Source: Anaerosinus sp.
Lineage (GTDB): Bacteria; Bacillota; Negativicutes; JARBTT01
Assembly (NCBI GenBank): GCA_029240055.1
Contig: JARBTT010000010.1
Coordinates: 1-32,956, forward strand
Direction of reading: 5' to 3'
Length of the DNA stretch: 32,956 nt
Shown here: positions 9,087 through 18,442 of the stretch, one piece after another
Position numbering within the stretch: position 1 is the first letter of the stretch
Layout: every line of letters begins with the position of its first letter
Translations under genes and position numbers: made by a program
The notes under the pieces: generated by a model
What the model saw: only the letters and a program-made list of their open reading frames with translations
Told to the model about the DNA's origin: nothing
Databases searched by the model: none

Positions 9087-10757
9087 TTAGAATAAGCCAG
9101 TAATTTTCCCATCATTTGTAATATCCATTTTTTCCGCTGCTGGAACTTTTGGTAATCCCGGCATTGTTAAAATATTACCAGTCATTGCAACAATAAAACC
9201 TGCACCAGCGGCAATCTTAATTTCACGAACTGTAATTTTAAAGTCGGTTGGACGACCAAGTTTTGTTTGGTCATCTGTAAACGAATATTGTGTTTTCGCC
9301 ATACAAATCGGTGTATTCGTAAGTCCAAGCTCCGTCAATTCTTTGATCGTTTTCTTAGCTGCTGCCGTATAGTTTACACCGTCAGCACCATATATTTCTC
9401 GGGCAATGATTTCAATTTTTTCCTCAATCGTTGCCTCTACATCATATAAATATTGAAAACTACTTGGCTTTTCCGTAGCCGCCATTACTTTTTTCGCAAG
9501 GTCTACGCCGCCTAAGCCACCTTTTGCCCATACTTCAGAAATTGCAACTTCTGCACCCATTTCATTACATTTTGCTTCTACAAATTTCAATTCATCTTCA
9601 GTATCTGTAGGAAATGCATTAATGGCAACAACTGTTGGCAAACCAAATTTTTTCATATTTTCAATATGCTTTGTTAAATTTGTGAGTCCAGCTTCTAGTG
9701 CTGCCATATCAACAGTAGCAAGTTCTGATTTTGCCATACCACCATGCATTTTTAAAGCGCGTACAGTTGCTACGAGAACAACCGCATCCGGCTTGATCCC
9801 AGCAAAACGACATTTGATATCTAGAAACTTTTCAGCCCCAAGATCAGCCCCAAATCCGGCTTCCGTAACGACAACATCGGCTAATTTAAGCGCAAATTTC
9901 GTAGCCATAATACTATTACAACCATGCGCAATATTGGCAAATGGGCCACCATGAACAAAGGCAGGCGTACCTTCTAATGTTTGTACTAAATTTGGCTTAA
10001 TCGCATCTTTAAATAACAACGTGAGTGCACCAGTTACATTTAATTCTTTTGCTCTAATTGGTCTACCGCCATAGGTATAGGCAACAATGATTTTACCAAT
10101 ACGTTCTTTCATATCATCTAAATCTTTTGCTAAGCAAAGGATGGCCATCATTTCTGAGGCTACAGTAATATCAAAACCAGTTTCCCGTGGAATACCATGT
10201 GCCTTGCCACCCATACCACAAACAATATTACGTAATGCACGATCATTTAAATCGACAACACGCCGCCATGTAACTCGGCGATTATCAATCTGTAGTTCAT
10301 TCCCTTGTTGCATGTGATTATCGATTACCGCTGCAAGTAAATTATGCGCGGAAGTAATCGCATGAAAATCACCAGTAAAATGAAGATTGATATCCTCCAT
10401 TGGCACAACTTGCGCATAACCACCGCCAGCTGCGCCACCTTTCATTCCGAAACATGGTCCAAGCGATGGTTCACGAAGCGTAACAATAGATTTCTTGCCA
10501 ATTTTGCGAAGAGCATCACTTAGTCCCACACTAGTAGTAGTTTTACCTTCTCCTGCAGCAGTTGGATTAATAGCACTCACTAAAATTAATTTACCATTTT
10601 CATTTTCTTTGATACGATCCCATGTAGACAAAGAAACTTTAGTCTTAAAACGACCATATAATTCTAGTTCTTCTTCGGGAATATCTAATTGTTTGGCGAT
10701 ATCAATGATTGGTTGAATCACTGCCTCTTGCGCTATTTCAACATCACTTTTCATCAT
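9087..10757 (-). CDS. fhs: Formate--tetrahydrofolate ligase
   Basis: 556 aa; [22 protein letters not shown]-loop, [40 protein letters not shown], typical FTHFS sequence throughout. Confidence 0.98.
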   Translation of the reverse strand: MMKSDVEIAQEAVIQPIIDIAKQLDIPEEELELYGRFKTKVSLSTWDRIKENENGKLILVSAINPTAAGEGKTTTSVGLSDALRKIGKKSIVTLREPSLGPCFGMKGGAAGGGYAQVVPMEDINLHFTGDFHAITSAHNLLAAVIDNHMQQGNELQIDNRRVTWRRVVDLNDRALRNIVCGMGGKAHGIPRETGFDITVASEMMAILCLAKDLDDMKERIGKIIVAYTYGGRPIRAKELNVTGALTLLFKDAIKPNLVQTLEGTPAFVHGGPFANIAHGCNSIMATKFALKLADVVVTEAGFGADLGAEKFLDIKCRFAGIKPDAVVLVATVRALKMHGGMAKSELATVDMAALEAGLTNLTKHIENMKKFGLPTVVAINAFPTDTEDELKFVEAKCNEMGAEVAISEVWAKGGLGGVDLAKKVMAATEKPSSFQYLYDVEATIEEKIEIIAREIYGADGVNYTAAAKKTIKELTELGLTNTPICMAKTQYSFTDDQTKLGRPTDFKITVREIKIAAGAGFIVAMTGNILTMPGLPKVPAAEKMDITNDGKITGLF

Positions 10758-10804
10758 GGACCTCCTAAATATAAAGCTTATTTATCAACGAGTGAACTAA
10801 ATCA

Positions 10805-11668
10805 TTATTTCTTTAATTGGATGCGCGCAGCTTTTACCGTATTATGCATCAGCATTGCAATTGTAAGCAAACCTACACCACCAGGAACTGGCGTAATCGC
10901 ACCTGCTACTTCTTTTACCTGTTCAAAATCAACATCACCCACTAATTTTTTAGGAGCAATACGATTAATCCCTACATCAATAACAACTGCACCTGGTTTT
11001 ATCATTTCAGCAGTTACAAAATTTGGTTTGCCAATTGCTACCACTAAAAGATCCGCTTCTTTTGTAACACTTGCTAAATCTTTCGTCCAAGAATGACATA
11101 CGGTAACCGTAGCATTACGCGATAATAGTAAATTAAACATTGGTTTGCCAACGATATTACTCCGACCGATGATGACGGCATGTTTACCTGCAATATCGAT
11201 ACCAGCAAGCTCCAACATTTTAATACAGCCAAGTGGAGTACACGGCACAAGATGTTCTTGACCGATGGATAACTTACCAACATTCACCGGATGAAAACCA
11301 TCAACATCTTTGTCAGGATCAATAAAATTCAAAATTTCTGCTTCATCGGCACTCATATGCTTGGGAAGCGGCAATTGAACTAAGATGCCATGAATGTTTT
11401 CAGCTTGGTTAAGCTCGGCAATTTTATTTAACAATTGTTCTTTGGTGCTATCCGCTGGCATTTCTATCACTTCAGAATACATCCCAACATCACCACAAGA
11501 ACGATGCTTATTTGCAACATAAACTCTTGATGCTGGATTTTCACCAACGATAATGACAGCCAATCCAGGTGTCACACCAAATTCTTCTTTTAATGCTACA
11601 ATATCATTTTTTACAGTTTCTTTTATTTGATTGGCAAACACTTTGCCTTCCAATATTCTAGCTGTCAT
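10805..11668 (-). CDS. folD: Bifunctional methylenetetrahydrofolate dehydrogenase / methenyltetrahydrofolate cyclohydrolase
   Basis: VGENPASRVYVANKHRSCGDVGM, QLPLPKH, DPDKDVDGFHPVNVG, IIGRSNIVGKPM, PVPGGVGLLTIAMLMHNTV. Start set to MTARILEG (11668) with GTGAGGTTAACT upstream. Confidence 0.97.
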   Translation of the reverse strand: MTARILEGKVFANQIKETVKNDIVALKEEFGVTPGLAVIIVGENPASRVYVANKHRSCGDVGMYSEVIEMPADSTKEQLLNKIAELNQAENIHGILVQLPLPKHMSADEAEILNFIDPDKDVDGFHPVNVGKLSIGQEHLVPCTPLGCIKMLELAGIDIAGKHAVIIGRSNIVGKPMFNLLLSRNATVTVCHSWTKDLASVTKEADLLVVAIGKPNFVTAEMIKPGAVVIDVGINRIAPKKLVGDVDFEQVKEVAGAITPVPGGVGLLTIAMLMHNTVKAARIQLKK

Positions 11669-11722
11669 AGTTAACCTCACTCATCATTTATTGTTCTATG
11701 CTATCAACATATTTCTGTAGCA

Positions 11723-12571
11723 CTACAAAACAAGGCTTGCAAATGTAAATAGAAATACGGAAATACCAACAACACCATTACGCATAAAATATACTTGTGT
11801 TACTCTTGATAGATCATTTGCACTAACAATCGAATGTTGATAAACAAGGGTAATCATCGCAATCAGAACCCCAATATAATAAATTGAGGCTAACTTTAAA
11901 AGCACACCAACAGTGATAAAGCAAATAATGCTAATTAAATGCATTAGCTTGGCTATTTTCAGTGCCCCTGCTACCGTAAAACGAGTTGCCATAGAATTTA
12001 GGCCATGCTCTTTATCAAACTCAACATCTTGACAACCATAAATCACATCAAAACCTGCAATCCAAACAGCAACAGCAGTGCCAAGACAAAGAATCGGCAA
12101 AGACAATTCGCCCTTTACGGCAACCCAGCCACCAATTGGTGCCATCGCTAATGCTAATCCAAGTACCAAATGACAATAAGGGGTAAAGCGTTTCATATAG
12201 GGATAAATCACAAACGGAAAAACTGCAATTGGTGCAACTTTTACACAAATTGGTGCTAAATGTAAAGTCGCTATAGTAAAGACAAGAAAACTAACAACAA
12301 TTAAGGCAATTGCTTCCCAACGTTTTACTTCCCCTGTCACCATCGGACGTTTTGTAAACCGCGGATGAATTTTATCATATTTTAAATCAATAAGATTATT
12401 TAATGCCATAGCCGCACTACGTGCGCCGATCATGGCAATCGTAATCCAAATAATATTTGACCAAGTAGGAATACCATCAGTTGCCAAAAATGCACCCATA
12501 TAAGCAAACGGTAATGCAAAAACTGAATGATGCAAGGCCATGTTATTCACGTGAGCTGATAGCTTACTCAA
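11723..12571 (-). CDS. UbiA-family prenyltransferase (quinone biosynthesis, MqnP-like)
   Basis: Polytopic; AMALNNLIDLKYDKIHPRFTKRPMVTGEV and DVIYGCQDVEFDKEHGLNSMATRF match the two Asp-rich UbiA motifs. Probable TTG start at 12571 overlapping the ubiD stop; the ORF-track start at 12598 is also possible. Confidence 0.9.
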   Translation of the reverse strand: MSKLSAHVNNMALHHSVFALPFAYMGAFLATDGIPTWSNIIWITIAMIGARSAAMALNNLIDLKYDKIHPRFTKRPMVTGEVKRWEAIALIVVSFLVFTIATLHLAPICVKVAPIAVFPFVIYPYMKRFTPYCHLVLGLALAMAPIGGWVAVKGELSLPILCLGTAVAVWIAGFDVIYGCQDVEFDKEHGLNSMATRFTVAGALKIAKLMHLISIICFITVGVLLKLASIYYIGVLIAMITLVYQHSIVSANDLSRVTQVYFMRNGVVGISVFLFTFASLVL

Positions 12572-14024
12572 GACCAAGTTCCTTCCACTTATTATCAACT
12601 ATCTTTTTAACATCTTCTGTCATTGTTATTTCATCTGGCCATTCACGGTTGTTTCCTTCTGACGGCCAAGTTTTCGTCGCATCAATCCCGACTTTTGTTC
12701 CCCAATTTGGCATTGGTGAAGAATGATCAAGGACATCAAGCGGTCCGTCAACCATGACGATATCACGTCTTGCATCAATGTTATTGAATACACGCCACCA
12801 AACCTCTTTTGTATCTTGTACATCAACGTGTTCATCTACGATGATAATCATTTTCGTAAACATCATTTGTCCCATGCCCCAGACTGCATGCATTATTTTT
12901 TTTGCATGTTGAGGGAAAGATTTTTTAATAGAAATCATCGCACAGTTATGAAATACACCTTCAAGTGGTAAATTTATATCGATAATTTCAGGCATCTGCA
13001 TTTGTAAAAACGGCAAGAAAATACGTTCTGTTGCTTTCGCAATATAACAATCCTCCATTGGTGGTTTACCAACAATCGTTGATAAATAGATTGGATTTTT
13101 GCGATGCGTAATGCAAGTAATATGAAATACTGGATAGTTATCCGCTAGAGAATAATAGCCCGTATGATCGCCAAACGGACCTTCCCGTCTCAATTCATCC
13201 AACATTACATAACCTTCTAAGACAATCTCACTATGTGCTGGCACTTCAACATCTACGGTTTCACATTTGATCATTTCTACTGACTTCTTACGAAGCATCC
13301 CTGCGAATACCATTTCATCAATATCGCGTGGTAGTGGCGCAGTAGCTGCATACGTTAACACTGGATCAGTACCAATAGCAACGGCAACTTCAATACGATC
13401 TTTCCCCAATTCTTTGTGCTCGCGGAAGTTTTCAGCACCATTTTTATGTATATGCCAGTGCATACCAGTTGTTTTATCATCATATTTTTGCAGGCGATAC
13501 ATTCCCACATTACGTTTACCAGTTTTTGGATTTTTCGTAAACACCAATGGCAGTGTAATAAACTTACCACCATCATCCGGCCAACATTTTAGAATTGGAA
13601 ACTTGTCCAACGAAGGTTGATCTTTGATGATGACTTCTTTACAAGGACCATTTTTTACATACTTAGGAAAATTAATAGCACGTTTTGCTGTTGGAATGAT
13701 ACTCAATAAGTCTAATTTATTTTTCAAAGAAATATAAGGCAATTTTAAAATTTCTCTTATTTCATCGGCAACATCATCGACTTTTTCTACACCAAAGGCA
13801 ATTGCCATACGTTCCATACTACCAAATGCATTCATAAGAACAGGCATATCATAGCCTTTTACATTTTCAAATAACAATGCAACATTTTTATCGCCTTCCA
13901 TTTTTGAAACGCGATCCGTAATTTCCGTGATTTCTAATTCGCAATCAACTGGTGTTGCAATACGCTTCAATAAACCACGGTTATCTAATTCTTCAATAAA
14001 TTCTCTTAGATCCTTAAAAGCCAC
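12564..14024 (-). CDS. UbiD-family decarboxylase (MqnL-like)
   Basis: 486 aa; MAFKDLREFIEELDNRGLLKRI, MHWHIHKNGAENFREH, EGPFGDHTGYYSLADNYPVFHI, typical prFMN-dependent UbiD family. Confidence 0.92.
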   Translation of the reverse strand: MAFKDLREFIEELDNRGLLKRIATPVDCELEITEITDRVSKMEGDKNVALLFENVKGYDMPVLMNAFGSMERMAIAFGVEKVDDVADEIREILKLPYISLKNKLDLLSIIPTAKRAINFPKYVKNGPCKEVIIKDQPSLDKFPILKCWPDDGGKFITLPLVFTKNPKTGKRNVGMYRLQKYDDKTTGMHWHIHKNGAENFREHKELGKDRIEVAVAIGTDPVLTYAATAPLPRDIDEMVFAGMLRKKSVEMIKCETVDVEVPAHSEIVLEGYVMLDELRREGPFGDHTGYYSLADNYPVFHITCITHRKNPIYLSTIVGKPPMEDCYIAKATERIFLPFLQMQMPEIIDINLPLEGVFHNCAMISIKKSFPQHAKKIMHAVWGMGQMMFTKMIIIVDEHVDVQDTKEVWWRVFNNIDARRDIVMVDGPLDVLDHSSPMPNWGTKVGIDATKTWPSEGNNREWPDEITMTEDVKKIVDNKWKELGLE

Positions 14025-14044
14025 GCCTCAAGCGCCCCTCTCAA

Positions 14045-14815
14045 TTACTTTTTCAAAATAAATCTAACAATAATAATACTAATTTCATATAGCAAGATAA
14101 TTGGCACTGCAATCATCGTTTGCGAAAACATATCTGGTGTTGGCGATATCACTGCTCCAATGACAAAGGATAAAAAAATAAGCATCCTTCTTTGTTTCCG
14201 CAAAAAAGTTGATGAAACCAAACCAATTTTTGCTAAAACCATAATGACCAATGGTAACTCAAAAATAAAACCAAACGGCAGTAAAAATGCGACTACAAAA
14301 TCCAGATACTTTCCAATGGAAAGCAACGGCTGCAAATCAGCACTGGCAAAGCCTAAGAAAAACTTAATACCTGCCGGTAAAACAAAATAATAAGAAAATG
14401 CTATTCCTGTAAAAAATAAAAGCACCGATGCCGGTACTAATATTCCAATTGTAGCTTTCTCCTTTGGCGTAAGTGCGGGTAAAAAGAAAACCCATACATT
14501 GTACAAAATTACTGGTAAACTAATTAAAAATCCAGAAAATAATGACACTTTTAAAAAAGTGAAAAAGGCTTCTGCTGGTTGCATATAATATAATTTACCT
14601 GCCGGTGCAGTAATGAAATGTACGATGTCCTCTACAAAAAAATAAGAAATAGCACTACAAATACCAATCGCAATAAATGAACTAATTAACCTAGTCCTTA
14701 ATTCATCCAAATGCCTAAGCAATGACATATTGCCCTGTTGCTGCTCCTCGATCTGCTTTGGCGTGCGATCCTCCACATACTCTTCATAAGTCGTCTCAGT
14801 TGTCTCTTCTGACAT
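14045..14815 (-). CDS. tatC: Sec-independent protein translocase TatC
   Basis: MSLLRHLDELRTRLISSFIAI, PAEAFFTFLKVSLFSGFLISLPVILYNVWVFFLPALTPKEK, FGFIFELPLVIMVL. ATG at 14815 preceded by GTGAGG. Confidence 0.97.
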   Translation of the reverse strand: MSEETTETTYEEYVEDRTPKQIEEQQQGNMSLLRHLDELRTRLISSFIAIGICSAISYFFVEDIVHFITAPAGKLYYMQPAEAFFTFLKVSLFSGFLISLPVILYNVWVFFLPALTPKEKATIGILVPASVLLFFTGIAFSYYFVLPAGIKFFLGFASADLQPLLSIGKYLDFVVAFLLPFGFIFELPLVIMVLAKIGLVSSTFLRKQRRMLIFLSFVIGAVISPTPDMFSQTMIAVPIILLYEISIIIVRFILKK

Positions 14816-14825
14816 CAATCAAACC

Positions 14826-15068
14826 TCACTTTACTTCTGGCTTAGTAGGTTCGCTTTTTACAGTTTCATTTTTTACAGGTTCACTCTTCGTTTCTGCTTT
14901 TGTAACATTGGTTGGTTCATCATTACCCATAATTCCTGAAGTAGCTTTTTTAAATTCATTTAAACTTTTTCCTACTGCTCTTCCCACTTCTGGTAATTTT
15001 CCTGGGCCAAATACCACCAATCCAATAATTAAAATCAAGATTAATTCAGGCATACCAATACCAAACAT
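14826..15068 (-). CDS. tatA: TatA/E-family translocase subunit (copy 1)
   Basis: [45 protein letters not shown] at 15068 with GGAGG upstream; the ORF-track N-terminal extension is non-coding. Confidence 0.95.
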   Translation of the reverse strand: MFGIGMPELILILIIGLVVFGPGKLPEVGRAVGKSLNEFKKATSGIMGNDEPTNVTKAETKSEPVKNETVKSEPTKPEVK

Positions 15069-15101
15069 AATAAAAACCTCCATTTTTCTACATTCAATTC
15101 T

Positions 15102-15130
15102 ATTATACAATTTCACTAATAAAAACACAA
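15102..15130 (-). promoter_or_regulatory. Sigma70-type promoter upstream of tatA copy 1 / tatA-to-metF operon
   Basis: Minus strand TTGTGT-N17-TATAAT, about 35 nt before the tatA ATG. Confidence 0.75.
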
Positions 15131-15147
15131 CGAAACATAAATATATA

Positions 15148-15188
15148 TAATAAAAAATTGTCCTTGTAATAAACAAAGACAATTTTTA
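15148..15188 (-). terminator. Intrinsic terminator after tatA copy 2
   Basis: Minus strand AAAAATTGTCTTTGTTTATTACAAGGACAATTTTTTATT. Confidence 0.8.
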
Positions 15189-15205
15189 CAAAGAATAAAT
15201 CTCAA

Positions 15206-15397
15206 TTATTTTGTTTCTGTTTTATTAGATTCCTCTTTTGTTGGCTCACTGCTCTTCGGCTGTCCATAAAGAGCCTTTTTAAATTCATTGATACTATTAC
15301 CAAGCGATTTGCCAAACTCAGGCAACTTACCCGGTCCAAAGAAAACTAATCCAATAACTAAAATAACAAGTATTTCCGGTATACCAATACCATGCAT
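15206..15397 (-). CDS. tatA: TatA/E-family translocase subunit (copy 2)
   Basis: [63 protein letters not shown]. Confidence 0.94.
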   Translation of the reverse strand: MHGIGIPEILVILVIGLVFFGPGKLPEFGKSLGNSINEFKKALYGQPKSSEPTKEESNKTETK

Positions 15398-15445
15398 AAT
15401 GAACTACCTCCATTCTATAAATTCATAAAAATTTTAATAGAACAA

Positions 15446-16426
15446 CTAAAATTCTCTCATCGCAATAAACTCTGCTATAGTTACATAGGTTTCTCTAATT
15501 TCTTCTGGAATAGAGTTTGGCAATACATTACGTGCTTTATCTAAGTATTCTTGCACTTTAGCATAAGAATATTCTATCGCATCCGTTGCATGAACGATTT
15601 CAAGACCACGTTTCAACATCTGTTCGTCCATGTCACGAGTCATAACAATTGTTCGTAGCTCTTCGGCATCAGGACTTACACTAAGCGCATGAATCACTGG
15701 TAATGTCACAATTCCTTGTAAAATATCATTGCCAGCTGGCTTACCAATTTGTGCAGAAGTCGCAGTTAAATCAAGGATGTCGTCCGTAATTTGAAATGCC
15801 ATACCAATGGCATACCCATATTCACGCAAAGCCTCTACTTCTTCTTCATTCAACCCTGTAACAAGTCCGCCAAGTTGACAACTCGCCGCAATGAAATTGG
15901 CAGTTTTTTTAGCAATACGATCATAGTATTCTGCCTTATCTTCTGAGGCTTTAAATGTTTCCTTATTTTGAATAATTTCGCCTTCACTTAAATCACAAAT
16001 GATATCAGATAGAATAACCATAACCTGGCCACTATAACCATTTTTTGCGACTAAGGAAAATGCTTTGGCAAATAAGTAATCACCACTCAATATGGATAAT
16101 TGATTGCCCCACTTTGCATTGGCTGTTGCGATTCCCCGCCTTGTCGCCGCACTATCAATCACATCATCATGCACCAACGTCGCCATATGAATCATTTCAA
16201 TCGCCACTGCAAGCGGCATGGCATTCTTGCCTTCCATTTCCTTACAACGCGCAGCCAAAAAATAAAGAGCTGGACGTAATCTCTTTCCGCCCGCCTCTAC
16301 CAAATGAGTTCCTATATTCGTAATTAATTCTATTGGTGAATATATGACAGAAAGCATTTCTTCTTCTAAATCTTCTAAATCTTTTTCCACAATATTAAAC
16401 ATAGAGTTTTTCGACAAATTTATCAC
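15446..16426 (-). CDS. Polyprenyl diphosphate synthase (quinone side chain, heptaprenyl/octaprenyl type)
   Basis: GGKRLRPALYFLAA, LVHDDVIDSA (first Asp-rich motif), FQITDDILDLT (second Asp-rich motif). Start uncertain (GTG 16426, TTG 16417 or ATG 16402). Confidence 0.93.
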   Translation of the reverse strand: MINLSKNSMFNIVEKDLEDLEEEMLSVIYSPIELITNIGTHLVEAGGKRLRPALYFLAARCKEMEGKNAMPLAVAIEMIHMATLVHDDVIDSAATRRGIATANAKWGNQLSILSGDYLFAKAFSLVAKNGYSGQVMVILSDIICDLSEGEIIQNKETFKASEDKAEYYDRIAKKTANFIAASCQLGGLVTGLNEEEVEALREYGYAIGMAFQITDDILDLTATSAQIGKPAGNDILQGIVTLPVIHALSVSPDAEELRTIVMTRDMDEQMLKRGLEIVHATDAIEYSYAKVQEYLDKARNVLPNSIPEEIRETYVTIAEFIAMREF

Positions 16427-16601
16427 CTACAAGCTAAATCTCTTAATATTCTACACTATAATAAACTATTTAGCAATTAATATCCACTGATTTAACTTTG
16501 TTTATTTTCTTAATATTTGCCAAGCAACTCATTTTCATACATTTGAAAAATGCGTTAGAAATTTAGTTCAATGTATTGACATTTTCATGACTCATTTAAA
16601 G

Positions 16602-16631
16602 TTTGAGGACGAGCAAATACTCGTCCTCAAA
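16602..16631. repeat. Perfect 12-bp-stem inverted repeat downstream of sdhE
   Basis: TTTGAGGACGAG-CAAATA-CTCGTCCTCAAA. No T-run follows on the minus strand. Confidence 0.85.
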
Positions 16632-16641
16632 AAAAAGATTA

Positions 16642-17499
16642 TTATTTGATCTTTTCTACCGCTGAAATATGGCGATTAATTCCCATATCCTCTTTACTCA
16701 TGCCCATTGCAAGACCAATTAATTGTGGTAAATGAAGTACTGGAATTTCTACTTTTGATTTTACTGCGGCTCTACCTTCAGGTTGATACATATCAAGCTG
16801 CATTTGACAAAGTGGACATGGCGTAACCATCATATCAGCGCCTGCTTTTGCTGCACTATCAACAGCTTCACCAGTCACTGTCATAACATCTCTTTCTGCT
16901 GTAAAAAATGCATGGAAACCACAGCATTTTAATTTGAAATCAAACTCTACTGGTGTTGCACCTAAAATACTGATAATTTTCTCTAGCGATTCTGGATTTT
17001 TACCATCTTCATAGTTCATAACTTTAGGTGGACGAAGTAAGTGACAACCATAATACCCAGCTACTTTTACCCCTTTTAATGGTTTTGTAATTTTTCCTTC
17101 AAACACATTTGGATTAGAAGCAAGTACCCATAATAAATGGGTTATTTCTGACGTTCCTTTATATTCATAGCCTGACTTTGCTAAAATTTCATTCACTTTT
17201 GCTTTTAAATTTTTATCACTATCTAATTTCGCTTTAGCTTGACGTAGCTCTAGTGTACAGGTATTGCATACCGTCATAATTGGCAGTCCCATACCTTCTG
17301 CAATCGCCATATTACGAGCATTGATAGCAATTAACGCTAATTCATCTACCCCTTGTGCATGAGAAGCACCACAGCATGTCCAATTAGGAATTTCAACTAA
17401 TTCTATACCAAGAGCAACTGCTACCTTTTTAGTTGCCATATAAGCTTCTTTAGCTGCACCTTCTAATACACAGCCCGGAAATAATGCATACTTCATCAT
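16642..17499 (-). CDS. sdhE: CCG-domain subunit (HdrB-like) of succinate dehydrogenase/fumarate reductase, SdhE of class E type
   Basis: ALFPGCVLEG, WTCCGASHAQG, CNTCTLELRQAK, GYYGCHLLRPP, LKCCGFHAFF, CPLCQMQLDMYQ: two CCG domains. ATGA overlap with the sdhB stop. Confidence 0.9.
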   Translation of the reverse strand: MMKYALFPGCVLEGAAKEAYMATKKVAVALGIELVEIPNWTCCGASHAQGVDELALIAINARNMAIAEGMGLPIMTVCNTCTLELRQAKAKLDSDKNLKAKVNEILAKSGYEYKGTSEITHLLWVLASNPNVFEGKITKPLKGVKVAGYYGCHLLRPPKVMNYEDGKNPESLEKIISILGATPVEFDFKLKCCGFHAFFTAERDVMTVTGEAVDSAAKAGADMMVTPCPLCQMQLDMYQPEGRAAVKSKVEIPVLHLPQLIGLAMGMSKEDMGINRHISAVEKIK

Positions 17500-18440
17500 T
17501 CTGCCTCCTTCGCATTTTTAAGAATATCACGTATTTTATTGATTTCTGGATTCACTGGAACTTTTTCAAATGGATCTAATTTTCCAGTTTTCATCAATCG
17601 CATTGCAAAAGGAGCCCGAAGTGCCGCTGCTACTAACCCTTCAGATTGAATAGAAAGTTTAGACTCATCTAAACGACCAGTATTATAAATATCATCATAA
17701 AGCGCTTTCGCGTGGTTTGCTCCAACGCTACTTGTTAAGCCAAGTTTGAAAGTTGCTTCGTGTAATTTTTCAATTGCTTCTGCTGGCTTAAGTCCTTTTG
17801 GACAGTTTGCCGTACATTCTTGACATTTCATACATTTCCACAAACCTGCATCAATTACAGCTTGCAAATGCTCTTTAGGATCTCTACTCCGTGAATCTAA
17901 TACAAGTTTTGCAGCTTTTACAAAAGTAAATGGATCTAAGAAATCTTTTTCATCAACTGTACTCTTATTGCATTCAGACACACAAGCCCCACATAAGATA
18001 CAGCCTGCATATTCATCATATTTTTTGAAATCAGCAATAGATTGTTTACAACCTTTTTCTGGGCTAAATTCTTTTTTCGGGTGAAGGGATGGTTTGATTT
18101 TTTTCATTCGATCAAATTTAGGATCCCAGTCTACGATTAAATCACGAAGAACTTTAAAGTTCCCTAAAGGTTCAACCGTAAGTGTTTCCGATTTATATCT
18201 TTTTACTAGATCTTCAACTAAGACTTCACAGGCAAGTTCTGCATTACCATTGACTCTAACTGCACAAGCGCCACAGATACTAGAACGACATGAAGCGGTA
18301 AACGATAATGTCGGATCTTGCATAGCTTTTATTTCATTCAATGCTTCTAAAATGGTCATTCCTTTTTTAAGCTCAACTTTATACTCTTGTACCCATTTTT
18401 TATCAGCTACTGTACGATGTATGTTTAATGTAATTGCCAT
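17496..18440 (-). CDS. sdhB: Fumarate reductase / succinate dehydrogenase iron-sulfur subunit
   Basis: SCRSSICGACAVRVNG ([2Fe-2S]), CILCGACVSEC and CMKCQECTANCPKG (4Fe-4S/3Fe-4S type). Confidence 0.95.
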   Translation of the reverse strand: MAITLNIHRTVADKKWVQEYKVELKKGMTILEALNEIKAMQDPTLSFTASCRSSICGACAVRVNGNAELACEVLVEDLVKRYKSETLTVEPLGNFKVLRDLIVDWDPKFDRMKKIKPSLHPKKEFSPEKGCKQSIADFKKYDEYAGCILCGACVSECNKSTVDEKDFLDPFTFVKAAKLVLDSRSRDPKEHLQAVIDAGLWKCMKCQECTANCPKGLKPAEAIEKLHEATFKLGLTSSVGANHAKALYDDIYNTGRLDESKLSIQSEGLVAAALRAPFAMRLMKTGKLDPFEKVPVNPEINKIRDILKNAKEAE

Positions 18441-18442
18441 GA

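Noticed and set aside
9622-9954. Plus-strand ORF of 110 aa
   Set aside because: Antisense shadow of fhs; composition reflects complementary codons.
10689-11096. Plus-strand ORF of 135 aa
   Set aside because: Antisense to fhs start and folD, both strongly conserved; no SD-supported start or family.
14722-15150. Plus-strand ORF of 142 aa
   Set aside because: Antisense shadow of tatC/tatA and their intergenic regions.
15069-15182. N-terminal extension of tatA copy 1 (MSLFITRTIFYYIYLC...)
   Set aside because: It contains the promoter and SD; TatA begins at MFGIGMPEL.
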